The notes under the pieces were generated by a model. The model saw only the letters and a program-made list of their open reading frames with translations, was not told the origin of the DNA and made no database searches. A program made the position numbers and the translations under genes. 64,000 bases of DNA. It comes from Robertmurraya dakarensis. Lineage in GTDB: Bacteria; Bacillota; Bacilli; Bacillales; Cytobacillaceae. Of this stretch, positions 53,233 to 62,404 are shown in pieces; position 1 is the stretch's first letter; the number at the start of each line of letters is the position of its first letter. The stretch lies in the NCBI RefSeq assembly GCF_900156875.1, contig NZ_LT707409.1, forward strand, positions 1,744,898 through 1,808,897, in the 5' to 3' direction.

Positions 53233-53268
53233 AAAAGCATCCTCTGCTTTTTCACAGAGAATGCTTTT
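53233..53268 (-). terminator. Terminator after niaP
   Basis: A stem AAAAGCAT...CTCTG with CAGAG...ATGCTTTT (13 bp with one mismatch, 8-base loop) and T run on the minus strand. Confidence 0.8.
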
Positions 53269-53283
53269 ATAGATTTTGCATTA

Positions 53284-54516
53284 CTAAGTTAATTCTGTAT
53301 GCATCGTTTCACGTCCAAATAATACGGCGATGACCCCAATGAGAATACTTGCACAAAACAGTGTAAAAATAAAGCCGATGGAAACGCCCGCTGCTACTAA
53401 TGATCCTACAAGTAGAGGACCAAGAATTCCTCCAATTCTGCCAACAGCTGCAGCCATTCCTGTCCCTGTCCCGCGAATAACGGCAGGATACTGTTCCGGA
53501 CTGTACGCATAGAGGGCTCCCCAAGCACCTAAATTGAAAAACGATAGCAGTATTCCAGATGTTATTAATACCACAGTAGTCTCAGCGTTGCCAAAAACAA
53601 GCGCAGAAATGGCTGTTCCTAGTAAAAAGGTAGAAAGAACAAACTTACGGCCCAACTTTTCAATAAGCCATGCTGCTGTAAAATAACCAGGCAATTGTGC
53701 TAATGTCATAATCAGCACGTACTCAAAGCTTTGAATCATGCTAAAACCCTTCATAACCATTACGCTTGGCAGCCACAGGAACATGCCGTAATAGGAAAAT
53801 ACAACGGTAAACCACACGACCCATAATACAAGTGTGGACCTAATATATTCCTTTGACCAAACATCTTTTATGTTTTGGAATACCGTTCTTTTCTCGGCCT
53901 TTTTTGGAGAAAAGGCAGGAGAATCCGGAAGATTCAGCCTTATGTAGAGTGCATAAAGTGCAGGAATTGCGGTTAATATTAATGCAACCCTCCAGCCGTA
54001 TGATGGAATGATAAAATAGGATATAACCGCTGCAAGCAGCCAACCGAATGCCCAAAAGCTTTCAAGCAGGACAACCGTTCTTCCTCTGTCCTTTGCTGGA
54101 ACACTTTCTGAGACCAATGTAGAGGCGACCGGTAATTCCCCTCCAAGGCCCATTCCAACGAAGAATCTTAATATTAAAAAAGCTGCTAGAGTTGTCGTAA
54201 AAGCTGATACACCACTAGCTATTGAAAACAAGAGCAACGTTATAATAAAGATGTTTTTCCTGCCAATTCGATCTGCCCATAAACCAAATAAAAGTGCCCC
54301 GACAGCCATACCTATTGAATTAACACTGCCAATCCAGCCCATAGCTTGTGGTGATAATCCCCAGTCTGCACTTAACGCGGCAATAACAAATGACAAGATG
54401 CCGACATCTAAAGCATCAAACATCCATCCAAGCCCCGCTACAAAAAGCAGCTTTCTTTTTGTAATTGGCTGTGCAGAACGAGCATTACTTCCAACCGTAC
54501 CTGAAACTGTAGACAT
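53284..54516 (-). CDS. niaP: Niacin/nicotinate transporter of the MFS (NiaP-like)
   Basis: A 410-residue MFS permease with 12 hydrophobic segments. From memory it aligns closely with B. subtilis NiaP (YceI): KRKLLFVAGLGWMFDALDVGILSFVIAAL at the start, ADRIGRKN and RFFVGMGLGGELPVASTLVSE in the first half, LPDSPAFSPKKAEKR in the central loop and YSPEQYPAVIRGTGTGMAAAVGRIGG in the second half. It should import nicotinate by proton symport. A second possibility is a related aromatic-acid transporter. It is transcribed alone. Confidence 0.8.
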   Translation of the reverse strand: MSTVSGTVGSNARSAQPITKRKLLFVAGLGWMFDALDVGILSFVIAALSADWGLSPQAMGWIGSVNSIGMAVGALLFGLWADRIGRKNIFIITLLLFSIASGVSAFTTTLAAFLILRFFVGMGLGGELPVASTLVSESVPAKDRGRTVVLLESFWAFGWLLAAVISYFIIPSYGWRVALILTAIPALYALYIRLNLPDSPAFSPKKAEKRTVFQNIKDVWSKEYIRSTLVLWVVWFTVVFSYYGMFLWLPSVMVMKGFSMIQSFEYVLIMTLAQLPGYFTAAWLIEKLGRKFVLSTFLLGTAISALVFGNAETTVVLITSGILLSFFNLGAWGALYAYSPEQYPAVIRGTGTGMAAAVGRIGGILGPLLVGSLVAAGVSIGFIFTLFCASILIGVIAVLFGRETMHTELT

Positions 54517-54678
54517 AATATCCCCCTCTTGTCATGACACCTATCTTTACATATAAACTTTACTCCTAAACGGTTTATAACACAAGTAAAAAATTTCAAT
54601 AAAGCGGCAGATGATAGATGCTAGTTTGTTCAAGATTATTTTGCTTCATCTATATAGAATTAATGCCAATTACTACAA

Positions 54679-54711
54679 AAAAGCTCTCTATTCATAGAAT
54701 AGAAAGCTTTT
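54679..54711 (-). terminator. Terminator overlapping the end of the LLM oxidoreductase gene
   Basis: AAAAGCT + TCTATTC pair with GAATAGA + AGCTTTT (14 bp, one mismatch, 3-base loop), ending at the stop codon; T-rich on the minus strand. Confidence 0.75.
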
Positions 54712-55706
54712 CACCTTATGAACTGATCAGCAATCAATTCGTAGGAGCGGATTTTATCCTCAGGAGAGTGTGTAATCGTTACGATCATAATTTCATCAGC
54801 ATAATAGTTTTCCTTTATATCGAGAAGTTTAGCTTTCACTTCAGCAGGATTCCCAATAATCATGTTTTCTTTCATTTTTTTTATTTGATCTTTCTCTTTC
54901 TCGTTAAGAGGATATCTTTTGGCTTCTTCTATAGTTGGGACTCCTGCCTTCATATCTTGATCTTTGAGGAGTCTCCAAATAAGTGAACTTAAAGCGATCT
55001 CTTCTGCACGATCAGTCGTCTCTGCACAATATGCGCTCACGGTAACAATCACTTCAGCCTTATCTCCAACACTTCTAGCTTTAAACGAATTCAAGTATTG
55101 CTGAATAATTTCCTTTCCATCTTTGTCACTCATAAATTGGCCAAAGGTATAAGAAACTCCCAGTTCTCCTGCTAAAATGGCACTTTTTTTACTTGTCCCG
55201 AGAAGCCAAGGTACGGGCGGAATATCCGGGATAGGTGCTGCGTTCAAGGAAGAAAATTTATGATCATCAGGAAAGTCACGGTAAACAAAATGAAGAAGCT
55301 CTTTAAGGGAATTGGGCATATTCCAAACTTGCTGTAGAAAATTTTCAGATAGTGCTTCTGTTGCTTCAGCCGACCCGCCAGGTGCACGGCCAATCCCCAT
55401 ATCGATACGCCCTGGGAACAATGTAGACAGCATATTAAAAATTTCCGCTACTTTATATGGTTTATAATGCGGCAATAAAACGGCACCTGACCCGATCCTT
55501 ATGTTGTTAGTATGTGCACCTATAAAACCGAGCATGACCTCTGGAGCAGGGCACGCTAACCCTGGGAGATCATGATGTTCAGCAATCCAAAAGCGCGTAT
55601 ACCCTAACTTTTCTCCCGCTTGACTTAGTTTCATTGATTGATATAGAGCTTCCTTGGCACTTTTAAAAGCAGAAATGGGAGCTTGATCTAGTATACTTAA
55701 CTTCAT
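54711..55706 (-). CDS. LLM-class flavin-dependent oxidoreductase
   Basis: A 331-residue luciferase-like monooxygenase (TIM barrel, FMN/F420 type), of the MsnO8/YhbW-like group. Recognised parts are LSILDQAPI at the start, YTRFWIAEHHDLPGLACPAPEVMLGFI, RIGSGAVLLPHYKPYKVAE and FPGRIDMGIGRAPGG. GGGGGAAG lies 8 bases before the ATG. The substrate is unknown. The DUF3219 gene lies 14 bases upstream on the same strand, so the two share a transcript. Confidence 0.85.
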   Translation of the reverse strand: MKLSILDQAPISAFKSAKEALYQSMKLSQAGEKLGYTRFWIAEHHDLPGLACPAPEVMLGFIGAHTNNIRIGSGAVLLPHYKPYKVAEIFNMLSTLFPGRIDMGIGRAPGGSAEATEALSENFLQQVWNMPNSLKELLHFVYRDFPDDHKFSSLNAAPIPDIPPVPWLLGTSKKSAILAGELGVSYTFGQFMSDKDGKEIIQQYLNSFKARSVGDKAEVIVTVSAYCAETTDRAEEIALSSLIWRLLKDQDMKAGVPTIEEAKRYPLNEKEKDQIKKMKENMIIGNPAEVKAKLLDIKENYYADEIMIVTITHSPEDKIRSYELIADQFIR

Positions 55707-55720
55707 TGATTGTCTTCCCC

Positions 55721-56005
55721 CTACTTCTTCTCTTCTACCAACGTTATTTTGTAATCCCCTACTTTTCCTTTTTCATATAAGTTAGTGATTGATGTAGAGT
55801 ACTCATGAATACTACCTCTAAATGAAAGCTCACACTCCGGAACTCTTACATCAAAAGTCCCTTCATATAATAGGGTTGCAATGTCATGATAATCCTCACT
55901 ACTAACTTTAAACTCTAATGAAAGTCTTGTTCGTCCATCTTTTGTATCTAAATTATACCGCTCCACTTGGATTTGGCGGTTGTTAAGAATGATCTCTTTT
56001 GCCAA
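55721..56005 (-). CDS. DUF3219 family protein (YkvR-like)
   Basis: A 94-residue protein. It resembles B. subtilis YkvR in sequence and length: SEDYHDIATLLYEGTFDVRVPE, FRGSIHEYSTSITNLYE. It is probably a small beta-rich protein of unknown function. The TTG at 56005 is chosen, with AAAGGAGA 7 bases upstream; the longer frame from 56044 runs through that site. It heads a two-gene transcript with the luciferase-like oxidoreductase. Confidence 0.8.
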   Translation of the reverse strand: MAKEIILNNRQIQVERYNLDTKDGRTRLSLEFKVSSEDYHDIATLLYEGTFDVRVPECELSFRGSIHEYSTSITNLYEKGKVGDYKITLVEEKK

Positions 56006-56116
56006 AGTATCGTCTCCTTTTCTTATATACAAAAATAATACCATTTACTTAAAAGCCGAACAAATTGCATGTTCAGCTTTCCTGTTAATTAAAAAGATTT
56101 TAGATGAATCTCATAA

Positions 56117-56152
56117 AAAAACATCCGCTATATGAATACAGCGAATGTTTTT
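56117..56152 (-). terminator. Terminator after the TerD-TerB fusion gene
   Basis: AAAAACAT + CGCT pair with AGCG + ATGTTTTT (12 bp with a one-base mismatch, 10-base loop); T-rich on the minus strand. Confidence 0.8.
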
Positions 56153-56156
56153 ATGA

Positions 56157-57632
56157 TTATGATAAAAACTCACCCGGATTTAATCTAAGCTCATTACATA
56201 TATCACGAATAGTTTCCTGCTCAGGAGAATCAAATCTTCCGTCAGCAAAGCCTATTGCAATCCCATAACGGACAACTAAGCGAGCCAAGTCATGCTGATC
56301 GCGGACCTTTCCTACAGCCCTTAACGCTTCACCTCTGCCCACAATCGGGTCAACTTGCAAACCGCGCACAAAATGGTCAAACCGGGCCAAAACCTGGTTC
56401 GTATTAAATGAACGGAGCTCATCACTTTGATGGATGAAATCATGTACTTTTTGCTGCTCACTGTGATCTAGATGTCCATCTGCCATCGCAACAAGAGCAC
56501 AAGATGCCATCAACGAATCTAACACACTGCTGTTAGTATTATACTTTTGCAGCAGTTTCCTAGCATTTTCTTTTTGTTGTTCGAACATCTTTTTAAAATC
56601 CGTTTGATCTAATGACCATTTATATTGACAAGAGTTACACTTAAACTCCATCTTATTTGAACCTAGAAATCCGCCTAGAATACCAACTGGTCCTAATACA
56701 AGCCCTCCAATTGCCGCTTTTCCAATCCCGAAACCTTTTTTCCCTGAAGTCACATAAGTCGACTTGCATCGAGGACATTCTATTTCATCTCTTGAGGACT
56801 GAAGCTGATAATGACCGGAGGATTGATTTCCGATTGTTTGTTGTCCTCCAAACGAACCGCTGCCTCCAAATGAGGACGGATTTTGAACATCCCTTGATGA
56901 AGTTAAGGGCTGGTATGCACTTGGCTGTGTTCCTTGGCTAAAAGTGCTAGCATTATTTTGCATGGCAGAAGCTGAATTCTGCTGGTATGCCGGCATTGAT
57001 TGATTAGAGTAGGATGGGTTAGGGGCGCCTTGATATGGCGGTGAACTAGGCTGACTTTCTTCGACCTCTAAGCCAAAGTTTTTACATAAAGCCCCCAGCC
57101 CTCCTTGGAAGCCACTCCCAATCGCATTAAATTTCCACTCATTTTGATGACGATAAAGCTCTGCAACCACAATGGCTGTTTCTACCGTAAATTGCTGTAA
57201 ATTGAATCTTAATAATTCCTCTTGTGTTTGTTCATTGACCACTCTTACGTATGCATTTGAGATATCGCGGAAGCTCTGTCCTTTAATTTGCGCATCGTGG
57301 ATGGTAATAGAAAAAGCAATTCTTTGAATATGCTGCGGAATACTCGGGAGGACAATTCGAAGCTGCTCATCATCATGATTACCCGCCCCTGTTTTATTAT
57401 CTCCGCTATAAAAGACTGATTGCGCACCGCCGACAGGATTGTTATAAAAGATAAAATCTTGTTCATCTCTAACCTTCCCGTTCTGATCTAGCAAAAAAGC
57501 CGATGCATCAAGATCATAGCTTGGACCGCCAGACTGGTTCACATCCCAGCCTAAGCCAACAAGTATGTTTTGTAAGTTAGGTCTATTCTTTGTTAAGTCT
57601 ACTTTTTGTCCTTTAGAAAGAACAACTGCCAT
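56157..57632 (-). CDS. TerD - zinc ribbon - TerB fusion protein
   Basis: A 491-residue three-part protein. Residues 1-192 are a TerD (calcium-binding tellurite-resistance/stress) domain, with the Ca-binding acidic motifs DLDASAFLLD and GDNKTGAGNHDDE. A Q/S/P/N-rich linker of about 90 residues follows. Residues 287-345 hold a zinc ribbon with a glycine-rich insert between CPRCK and CNSCQ. Residues 360-490 are a TerB-like all-helical domain (ALVAMADGHLDHSEQQKV, and GIAIGFADGRFDSPEQETI near the end) of the sort that binds metal. In most genomes TerD and TerB are separate genes in a ter operon; here they are fused and no other ter gene is nearby. Its role may be in stress or phage-defence-like metal sensing, but that is inference. 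Confidence 0.87.
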   Translation of the reverse strand: MAVVLSKGQKVDLTKNRPNLQNILVGLGWDVNQSGGPSYDLDASAFLLDQNGKVRDEQDFIFYNNPVGGAQSVFYSGDNKTGAGNHDDEQLRIVLPSIPQHIQRIAFSITIHDAQIKGQSFRDISNAYVRVVNEQTQEELLRFNLQQFTVETAIVVAELYRHQNEWKFNAIGSGFQGGLGALCKNFGLEVEESQPSSPPYQGAPNPSYSNQSMPAYQQNSASAMQNNASTFSQGTQPSAYQPLTSSRDVQNPSSFGGSGSFGGQQTIGNQSSGHYQLQSSRDEIECPRCKSTYVTSGKKGFGIGKAAIGGLVLGPVGILGGFLGSNKMEFKCNSCQYKWSLDQTDFKKMFEQQKENARKLLQKYNTNSSVLDSLMASCALVAMADGHLDHSEQQKVHDFIHQSDELRSFNTNQVLARFDHFVRGLQVDPIVGRGEALRAVGKVRDQHDLARLVVRYGIAIGFADGRFDSPEQETIRDICNELRLNPGEFLS

Positions 57633-57762
57633 TTACCTCTCCTCCAATTATTGCTTCTAGATCTATCAGTTTAACTCAATTCATCTACTACTGTTATGTA
57701 ATGCCTACCAACTATTCTAACGTAAAACCACTACTAAAATAAAGTTGAAAGACCCAAAAAAG

Positions 57763-57798
57763 AAACGGCCCCGCTCATTAAAGAGGGATGGCCGCTTT
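57763..57798 (-). terminator. Terminator after htpG
   Basis: A stem built on CGGCC/GGCCG with flanking A/T pairs, followed by T-rich sequence on the minus strand. Confidence 0.6.
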
Positions 57799-57870
57799 GT
57801 TTTAGGGAAAATGATCGTTTAGATGTATACATTGTGATCAGACGAACTTAAAATTTTAAACAATCTTTCT

Positions 57871-59724
57871 TCACACCATTACCTTGCATATATCATTCGT
57901 AAACTCGACTGGATCTTGAATTGGCAGACCTTCAATAAGAAGCGCTTGATTATAGAGAAGGTTTGTAAACAAACTCAGCTTTTCTTTATCATTTTCATAA
58001 GAAGCTTTTAATGACTTGAAAACCTCATGATTGGTGTTGATTTCCAGTACTTTATCTGCCTTAATATTTTGATTATCCGGCATCGCATTAAGAACCTTTT
58101 CCATCTCAATCGTCACTTCTCCATCTGTTGAAAGACAGACTGGATGGGTTTTTAATCTTTTTGACACACGAACATCTGATACTTTTCCTGCTAAGATGTT
58201 CTTCATAGCATCAAAGAGCTCTTTATATTCTTCTGTATCCTGGCTTTCATCATGGTCTTCTTCTATACCTAGATCACCGCTGGAAACAGATTTGAACTCT
58301 TTTTCCTTATACGTCATTAACATTTTAATGGCAAATTCGTCGACGTTTTCTGTTAAGAACAGAATTTCGTAACCTTTATCAGCAACCAATTCTGTTTGTG
58401 GCAGCTTAGCAATCCGCTCATTCGATTCCCCTGTTGCATAGTAAATATATTTTTGCTCTTCAGGCATCCTTGAAACATATTCATCTAGTGTCACTAATTT
58501 CTTCTCTTTTGATGAGTAGAACAACAATAGATCTTGGAGCATTTCCTTATTTGCACCGAAGTCACTGTATACCCCATATTTAAGCTGTGTACCGAATGAC
58601 TTGAAAAACGCTTCATATTTCTCACGATCATTCTTTAAAAGATTCTGCAGTTCACTTTTAATCTTTTTATTAATATTCTTTGAAATCAACTTTAACTGGC
58701 GATCATGCTGAAGCATCTCCCTGGAAATATTAAGAGATAAATCCTCCGAATCCACCATTCCCTTTACAAAACTAAAATAATCCGGAAGCAGGTCAGAACA
58801 TTTGCTCATAATCAATACGCCATTGGAATAAAGCTCTAAGCCCTTTTCGTATTCCTTTGAGTAATAGTCAAAAGGTATGTTTTCAGGAATGAAAAGGATC
58901 GCGTTATATCGAATCGTACCGTCAACGCTGATATGAAGATGTTTGATTGGCTTATCAAAACCGTAGTGTTTCTCATTGTAAAACTTCTCATAATCCTCAT
59001 CAGTGAGCTCATTTTTATTTTTCTTCCAAATTGGAACCATGCTGTTGATGATTTGTTCTTCCGTATGATCTTCTGATTCGTCGCTGCTCGTTTTTTCATC
59101 CATTTTAATTGGATAGCGGATAAAGTCTGAATACTTCTTAATGATTTGCTTCAAGCGATATTCTTCTAGGTAATCATCATAGATTTCGTCTTCACTATTT
59201 TCTTTTATTTTCAAAATGATTTCAGTACCGACTTCTTCCTTATCACAAGTTTGAATTGTGTAGCCATCTGCACCTTCAGATTCCCATTTATACGCTTCAC
59301 CGCTTCCTAATGCTTTACTCTTAACCGTGACAACATCAGCGACCATGAACGCTGCGTAAAAGCCTACACCGAACTGACCGATAATATCATAACCATCTTT
59401 CAGCTCGTTTTCACCTTTAAAAGCTAGTGAGCCGCTTTTTGCAATTGTTCCCAGGTTATTTTCAAGTTCATCCTTCGTCATCCCAATTCCAGTGTCGATG
59501 ATCGTTAAAGTCCGAGCTTCTTTATTAGGGATTACTTTTATGTAATAGTTATCTTTATCAAAACTAACATTCTCATCTGTTAATGCTTTGTAATAGATTT
59601 TATCAATCGCATCGCTAGCATTAGAAATCAACTCTCTTAAGAATACCTCTTTATGCGTGTAAATCGAGTTGATCATCATTTCTAATAAACGTTTTGATTC
59701 AGCCTGAAATTCTTTCTTAGCCAA
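57871..59724 (-). CDS. htpG: Molecular chaperone HtpG (bacterial Hsp90)
   Basis: A 617-residue dimeric ATP-dependent chaperone. The N-terminal GHKL ATPase domain shows [38 protein letters not shown] and [15 protein letters not shown]; the middle and C-terminal domains follow in normal order. AGAGGTCAC lies upstream. Its promoter carries a perfect CIRCE operator, so it is expected to be under HrcA repression together with groESL and dnaK. In B. subtilis htpG is not CIRCE-controlled (class III heat-shock gene), so this is a regulatory difference. Confidence 0.97.
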   Translation of the reverse strand: MAKKEFQAESKRLLEMMINSIYTHKEVFLRELISNASDAIDKIYYKALTDENVSFDKDNYYIKVIPNKEARTLTIIDTGIGMTKDELENNLGTIAKSGSLAFKGENELKDGYDIIGQFGVGFYAAFMVADVVTVKSKALGSGEAYKWESEGADGYTIQTCDKEEVGTEIILKIKENSEDEIYDDYLEEYRLKQIIKKYSDFIRYPIKMDEKTSSDESEDHTEEQIINSMVPIWKKNKNELTDEDYEKFYNEKHYGFDKPIKHLHISVDGTIRYNAILFIPENIPFDYYSKEYEKGLELYSNGVLIMSKCSDLLPDYFSFVKGMVDSEDLSLNISREMLQHDRQLKLISKNINKKIKSELQNLLKNDREKYEAFFKSFGTQLKYGVYSDFGANKEMLQDLLLFYSSKEKKLVTLDEYVSRMPEEQKYIYYATGESNERIAKLPQTELVADKGYEILFLTENVDEFAIKMLMTYKEKEFKSVSSGDLGIEEDHDESQDTEEYKELFDAMKNILAGKVSDVRVSKRLKTHPVCLSTDGEVTIEMEKVLNAMPDNQNIKADKVLEINTNHEVFKSLKASYENDKEKLSLFTNLLYNQALLIEGLPIQDPVEFTNDICKVMV

Positions 59725-59754
59725 AGTGACCTCTCCTTTCCATAATAAAAACTA

Positions 59755-59781
59755 TTAGCACTCTCTCTCTCCGAGTGCTAA
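59755..59781 (-). promoter_or_regulatory. CIRCE operator (HrcA) of htpG
   Basis: TTAGCACTC-N9-GAGTGCTAA, an exact match to the CIRCE consensus, lies about 30 bases upstream of the htpG start and just downstream of the -10 element of its promoter. Confidence 0.95.
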
Positions 59782-59793
59782 CCCGACATCATT

Positions 59794-59822
59794 TTAATAT
59801 CATATTATTTTCTTGCTGTCAA
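59794..59822 (-). promoter_or_regulatory. SigA promoter of htpG
   Basis: On the minus strand TTGACA (59817-59822), a 17-base spacer and TATTAA (59794-59799) with an extended -10 TGA. The CIRCE operator follows within 15 bases. Confidence 0.8.
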
Positions 59823-59848
59823 CGGATTTTATCAAAAGGACATCTCCT

Positions 59849-60601
59849 TTATAGGGAGATTTTATAAGTCTGTTCCTTACCAGACTCCTCCGTAAATACT
59901 CGTTCCGTATACTTTATCTCTTCTTCTGACATTAACATGACGGTTGAAGCCCTCGTCCCATACCCCTCGCTTTTTATAAACATCGGTGACAGGATTCTTT
60001 CCATTTCAACAGAAACACCTGTCTTAGGGAGCAGATGGTCTTCTGCGCGTTCAGAGTTCTGCAATAGAGCAAATAAATTTTCTGTTAATACATCCTCTTG
60101 TTGTTCCTTGATAATATGACTCATTCCAGCCTTTCCTATTTTCACTTTTGGCCACTCAGTATTGAGGAGATGATTACTTACCCCGTATATCCCTGGGGTA
60201 AGAGACATTAATTTTTTTCCTATATTTGAATAATAAAAAAGCTCATTCATATCTCCAGCTAGTAAGTTATAACCTGGATAAAGATGATCAGTCTTTTCCA
60301 AATCCATTAAATATTCCTTTGGATCTTTTCTTAGCGCATTGAGCACCAATTCACCGCGCGACCTCTTCCCTTCAGTGGTTTGTTTTGGATCACGAAAATT
60401 GGTTAAAGCAGAAAAGCGCCCGTTTGTTGTAACTCCCATCCAAGTGCCCATTTTTTCTAAATCTCGTCCTGCAAGAACCTCTGGATAATCCCCCCAAAAA
60501 TGAGCAGGTGCAGTTGGTCTTTGATAATATTCATCGCGGTTTGCCGCAACGATTAGTTTATACACTGGATGCTGTTGGTACGCAAAAAGGATTAAACACA
60601 T
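59849..60601 (-). CDS. NRDE-family (TANGO2-like) protein
   Basis: A 250-residue Ntn-hydrolase-type protein of the NRDE/TANGO2 family. The motif that names the family, AANRDEYY, is at about residue 22, and the start MCLILFAYQ places the likely nucleophile cysteine at position 2, as in the family. The ATG at 60601 is therefore preferred over the one at 60631. GAGIGLSNH-type text appears as TPGIYGVSNHLLNTEWPKV. Its substrate is unknown; relatives may hydrolyse amide bonds or act in haem handling. It is adjacent to the htpG promoter region but transcribed alone. Confidence 0.85.
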   Translation of the reverse strand: MCLILFAYQQHPVYKLIVAANRDEYYQRPTAPAHFWGDYPEVLAGRDLEKMGTWMGVTTNGRFSALTNFRDPKQTTEGKRSRGELVLNALRKDPKEYLMDLEKTDHLYPGYNLLAGDMNELFYYSNIGKKLMSLTPGIYGVSNHLLNTEWPKVKIGKAGMSHIIKEQQEDVLTENLFALLQNSERAEDHLLPKTGVSVEMERILSPMFIKSEGYGTRASTVMLMSEEEIKYTERVFTEESGKEQTYKISL

Positions 60602-60802
60602 CTTGATCACCGCCTTTAGTTTTATTTGCATAATCTATTTTATCAGAATTATATAAATCATTTCACTTAAAGGATTAGATGTTCTATTAATATTGTTAAC
60701 ATTTTTAGTACTTTTTTACCAAACGATATGAAAATGGTCTGATATTTCTTATACTATGACTATAAAAATATCATTGTGTGTCACCCATAGGAGGCGATTC
60801 TC

Positions 60803-60889
60803 TTGAAGAAACATGTTATCATGCTTTGGTTAACTGCGTTTACGCTCTTTCTATCACTTTTTACCCATGTACTGCATAGGCAATTTTGA
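60803..60889 (+). pseudogene. Detached N-terminal segment of the chemoreceptor gene, ended by an in-frame TGA
   Basis: GGAGG, an 8-base spacer and a TTG at 60803 start a frame of 28 codons: a basic start and one hydrophobic membrane segment (VIMLWLTAFTLFLSLF) ending at a TGA at 60887-60889. The frame continues without another stop into the methyl-accepting chemotaxis protein beginning at 60908. The segment looks like the missing first membrane helix of that protein, so the ancestral gene was probably 60803-62332. Confidence 0.75.
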
Positions 60890-60907
60890 TTTTTAGATAC
60901 TTACACA

Positions 60908-62332
60908 ATGATTAGAGGGGTCGGAATCTTAAGCAACGGAATTTCTATATTGCAAAATATATTTTTGATTACACCCTTTATTTTTTTCTTTTTTGCACTA
61001 CTTTTCAGAAAAAATAAACAAAACCACCTATTACCATTACTCATAACACTTTCATTAACCTTCAGCAGTATCTCCATTATTGCTGGTGGAGGCGGCTTAA
61101 TAGAATATCATTTCTCCATTTTTATGGTCATCGCGTTAATTGCTTACTTTGATTCTGTTAATCTCATTATTATTTCTACTGTTATTTTTGCAGTTCATCA
61201 CTTTGCAGGTTACTTTTTATTTCCAGAAATTCTATGCGGAACGAAGGATTACGGCTTCACTTTATTAATGATTCATCCAGTTTACTTACTCTTAACAAGC
61301 GGAGCAAATATACTTTTACTTATAGCCAAGCAAAAACAAACACAACGCTTAGAAGAACAAAATACATTACAAAAACAGCGTGTTCAGGCGATCATTGAAA
61401 AACTTACAACGACATCACAGACGATTGTTAGTTCAGTGGAAGAGTTAAATGCAGGTTCTGAGGAATCAACAAAGGCTAGTCAAGAAATTGTCTCTTCGAT
61501 CCAAGATTTATCCCATGGGGCACACAGTCAATTGAAGACTGCTAGAAAAAGTGAAGAGCTTATCGTTGGAATCATTGAAGATATTCAAGAGATTACTAAG
61601 CTCTCAGCTGGAGTTAGTGAACTGTCTATAGACACTACTAGACAAGCACTCAGAGGCAAAAAATCAATAGATGAAATGGTTGATAAGATGTATGCAATCA
61701 AAAAGGCCGTTGAAGATGTCTCCTCACTAATTCACAACCTTGAGAAACAAACTGAAAGCATCAGTTTCATTGCAGCAAAAATTTCTGAAATTTCGGGCCA
61801 AACTAAAATGTTAGCTTTAAACGCATCCATTGAAGCGGCTAGAGCAGGGGAACAAGGAAAAGGCTTTGCCGTTGTGGCACAGGAAGTTAGGAAGCTCGCT
61901 AGTCAAACCGATACGTCAACAGAAGATATTACAAAGGTCGTTTATGATATCCAAGCAGAGATGCAAAAAATTATATCAGCAATGGAAGAAGGTTCGAATG
62001 AAGTTGAGCAAGGAATTACTAATGTTAATGTAACAGATAAAGTTTTTCTAAAAATCCTTGACGCTGCTTCAGAAGTAGAGAAACAGATAAAGAATGTCTC
62101 AAATCTATCATCCCAGATGACTAATAGTTCCAATGAGGTTTCAAAGGTTGTAAATGAAATGTCTGGCATCACAGAAGAAACTCTGGCAAATAGTGAAAAT
62201 ATATCTGCCGCAACACAGCAGCAATTAGCATCTGTTGAAACATTGGAAAATATCTCTAAATCATACAACAAGATGGTAATAGAACTAGATGAACTTGTCG
62301 ATAAGATTAGTTCATCGATTGAGAAATCCTAA
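60908..62332 (+). CDS. Methyl-accepting chemotaxis protein (N-terminus interrupted by an in-frame stop)
   Basis: A 474-residue chemoreceptor. Residues 1-150 hold several closely spaced membrane segments, without a large extracellular sensing domain, and no HAMP domain is evident. A long coiled-coil signalling domain follows, with the hairpin tip [32 protein letters not shown] at about residues 300-335. The first ATG in the open frame (60908) has no ribosome binding site; the likely original start is a TTG at 60803 with GGAGG, but a TGA at 60887 lies between. The product may be missing its first membrane helix, or be made by read-through. A terminator follows. The ligand is unknown. Confidence 0.85.
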   Translation: MIRGVGILSNGISILQNIFLITPFIFFFFALLFRKNKQNHLLPLLITLSLTFSSISIIAGGGGLIEYHFSIFMVIALIAYFDSVNLIIISTVIFAVHHFAGYFLFPEILCGTKDYGFTLLMIHPVYLLLTSGANILLLIAKQKQTQRLEEQNTLQKQRVQAIIEKLTTTSQTIVSSVEELNAGSEESTKASQEIVSSIQDLSHGAHSQLKTARKSEELIVGIIEDIQEITKLSAGVSELSIDTTRQALRGKKSIDEMVDKMYAIKKAVEDVSSLIHNLEKQTESISFIAAKISEISGQTKMLALNASIEAARAGEQGKGFAVVAQEVRKLASQTDTSTEDITKVVYDIQAEMQKIISAMEEGSNEVEQGITNVNVTDKVFLKILDAASEVEKQIKNVSNLSSQMTNSSNEVSKVVNEMSGITEETLANSENISAATQQQLASVETLENISKSYNKMVIELDELVDKISSSIEKS

Positions 62333-62338
62333 CTAAAG

Positions 62339-62374
62339 AAAGCCTGCAGTATCTTTCTTGATAGTGCAGGCTTT
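62339..62374 (+). terminator. Terminator after the chemoreceptor gene
   Basis: A 10-bp stem AAAGCCTGCA/TGCAGGCTTT with a 16-base loop and a T tail, between converging genes. Confidence 0.75.
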
Positions 62375-62404
62375 TTAAATCTTTTATAAAAAATGAGTAA
62401 CCAG

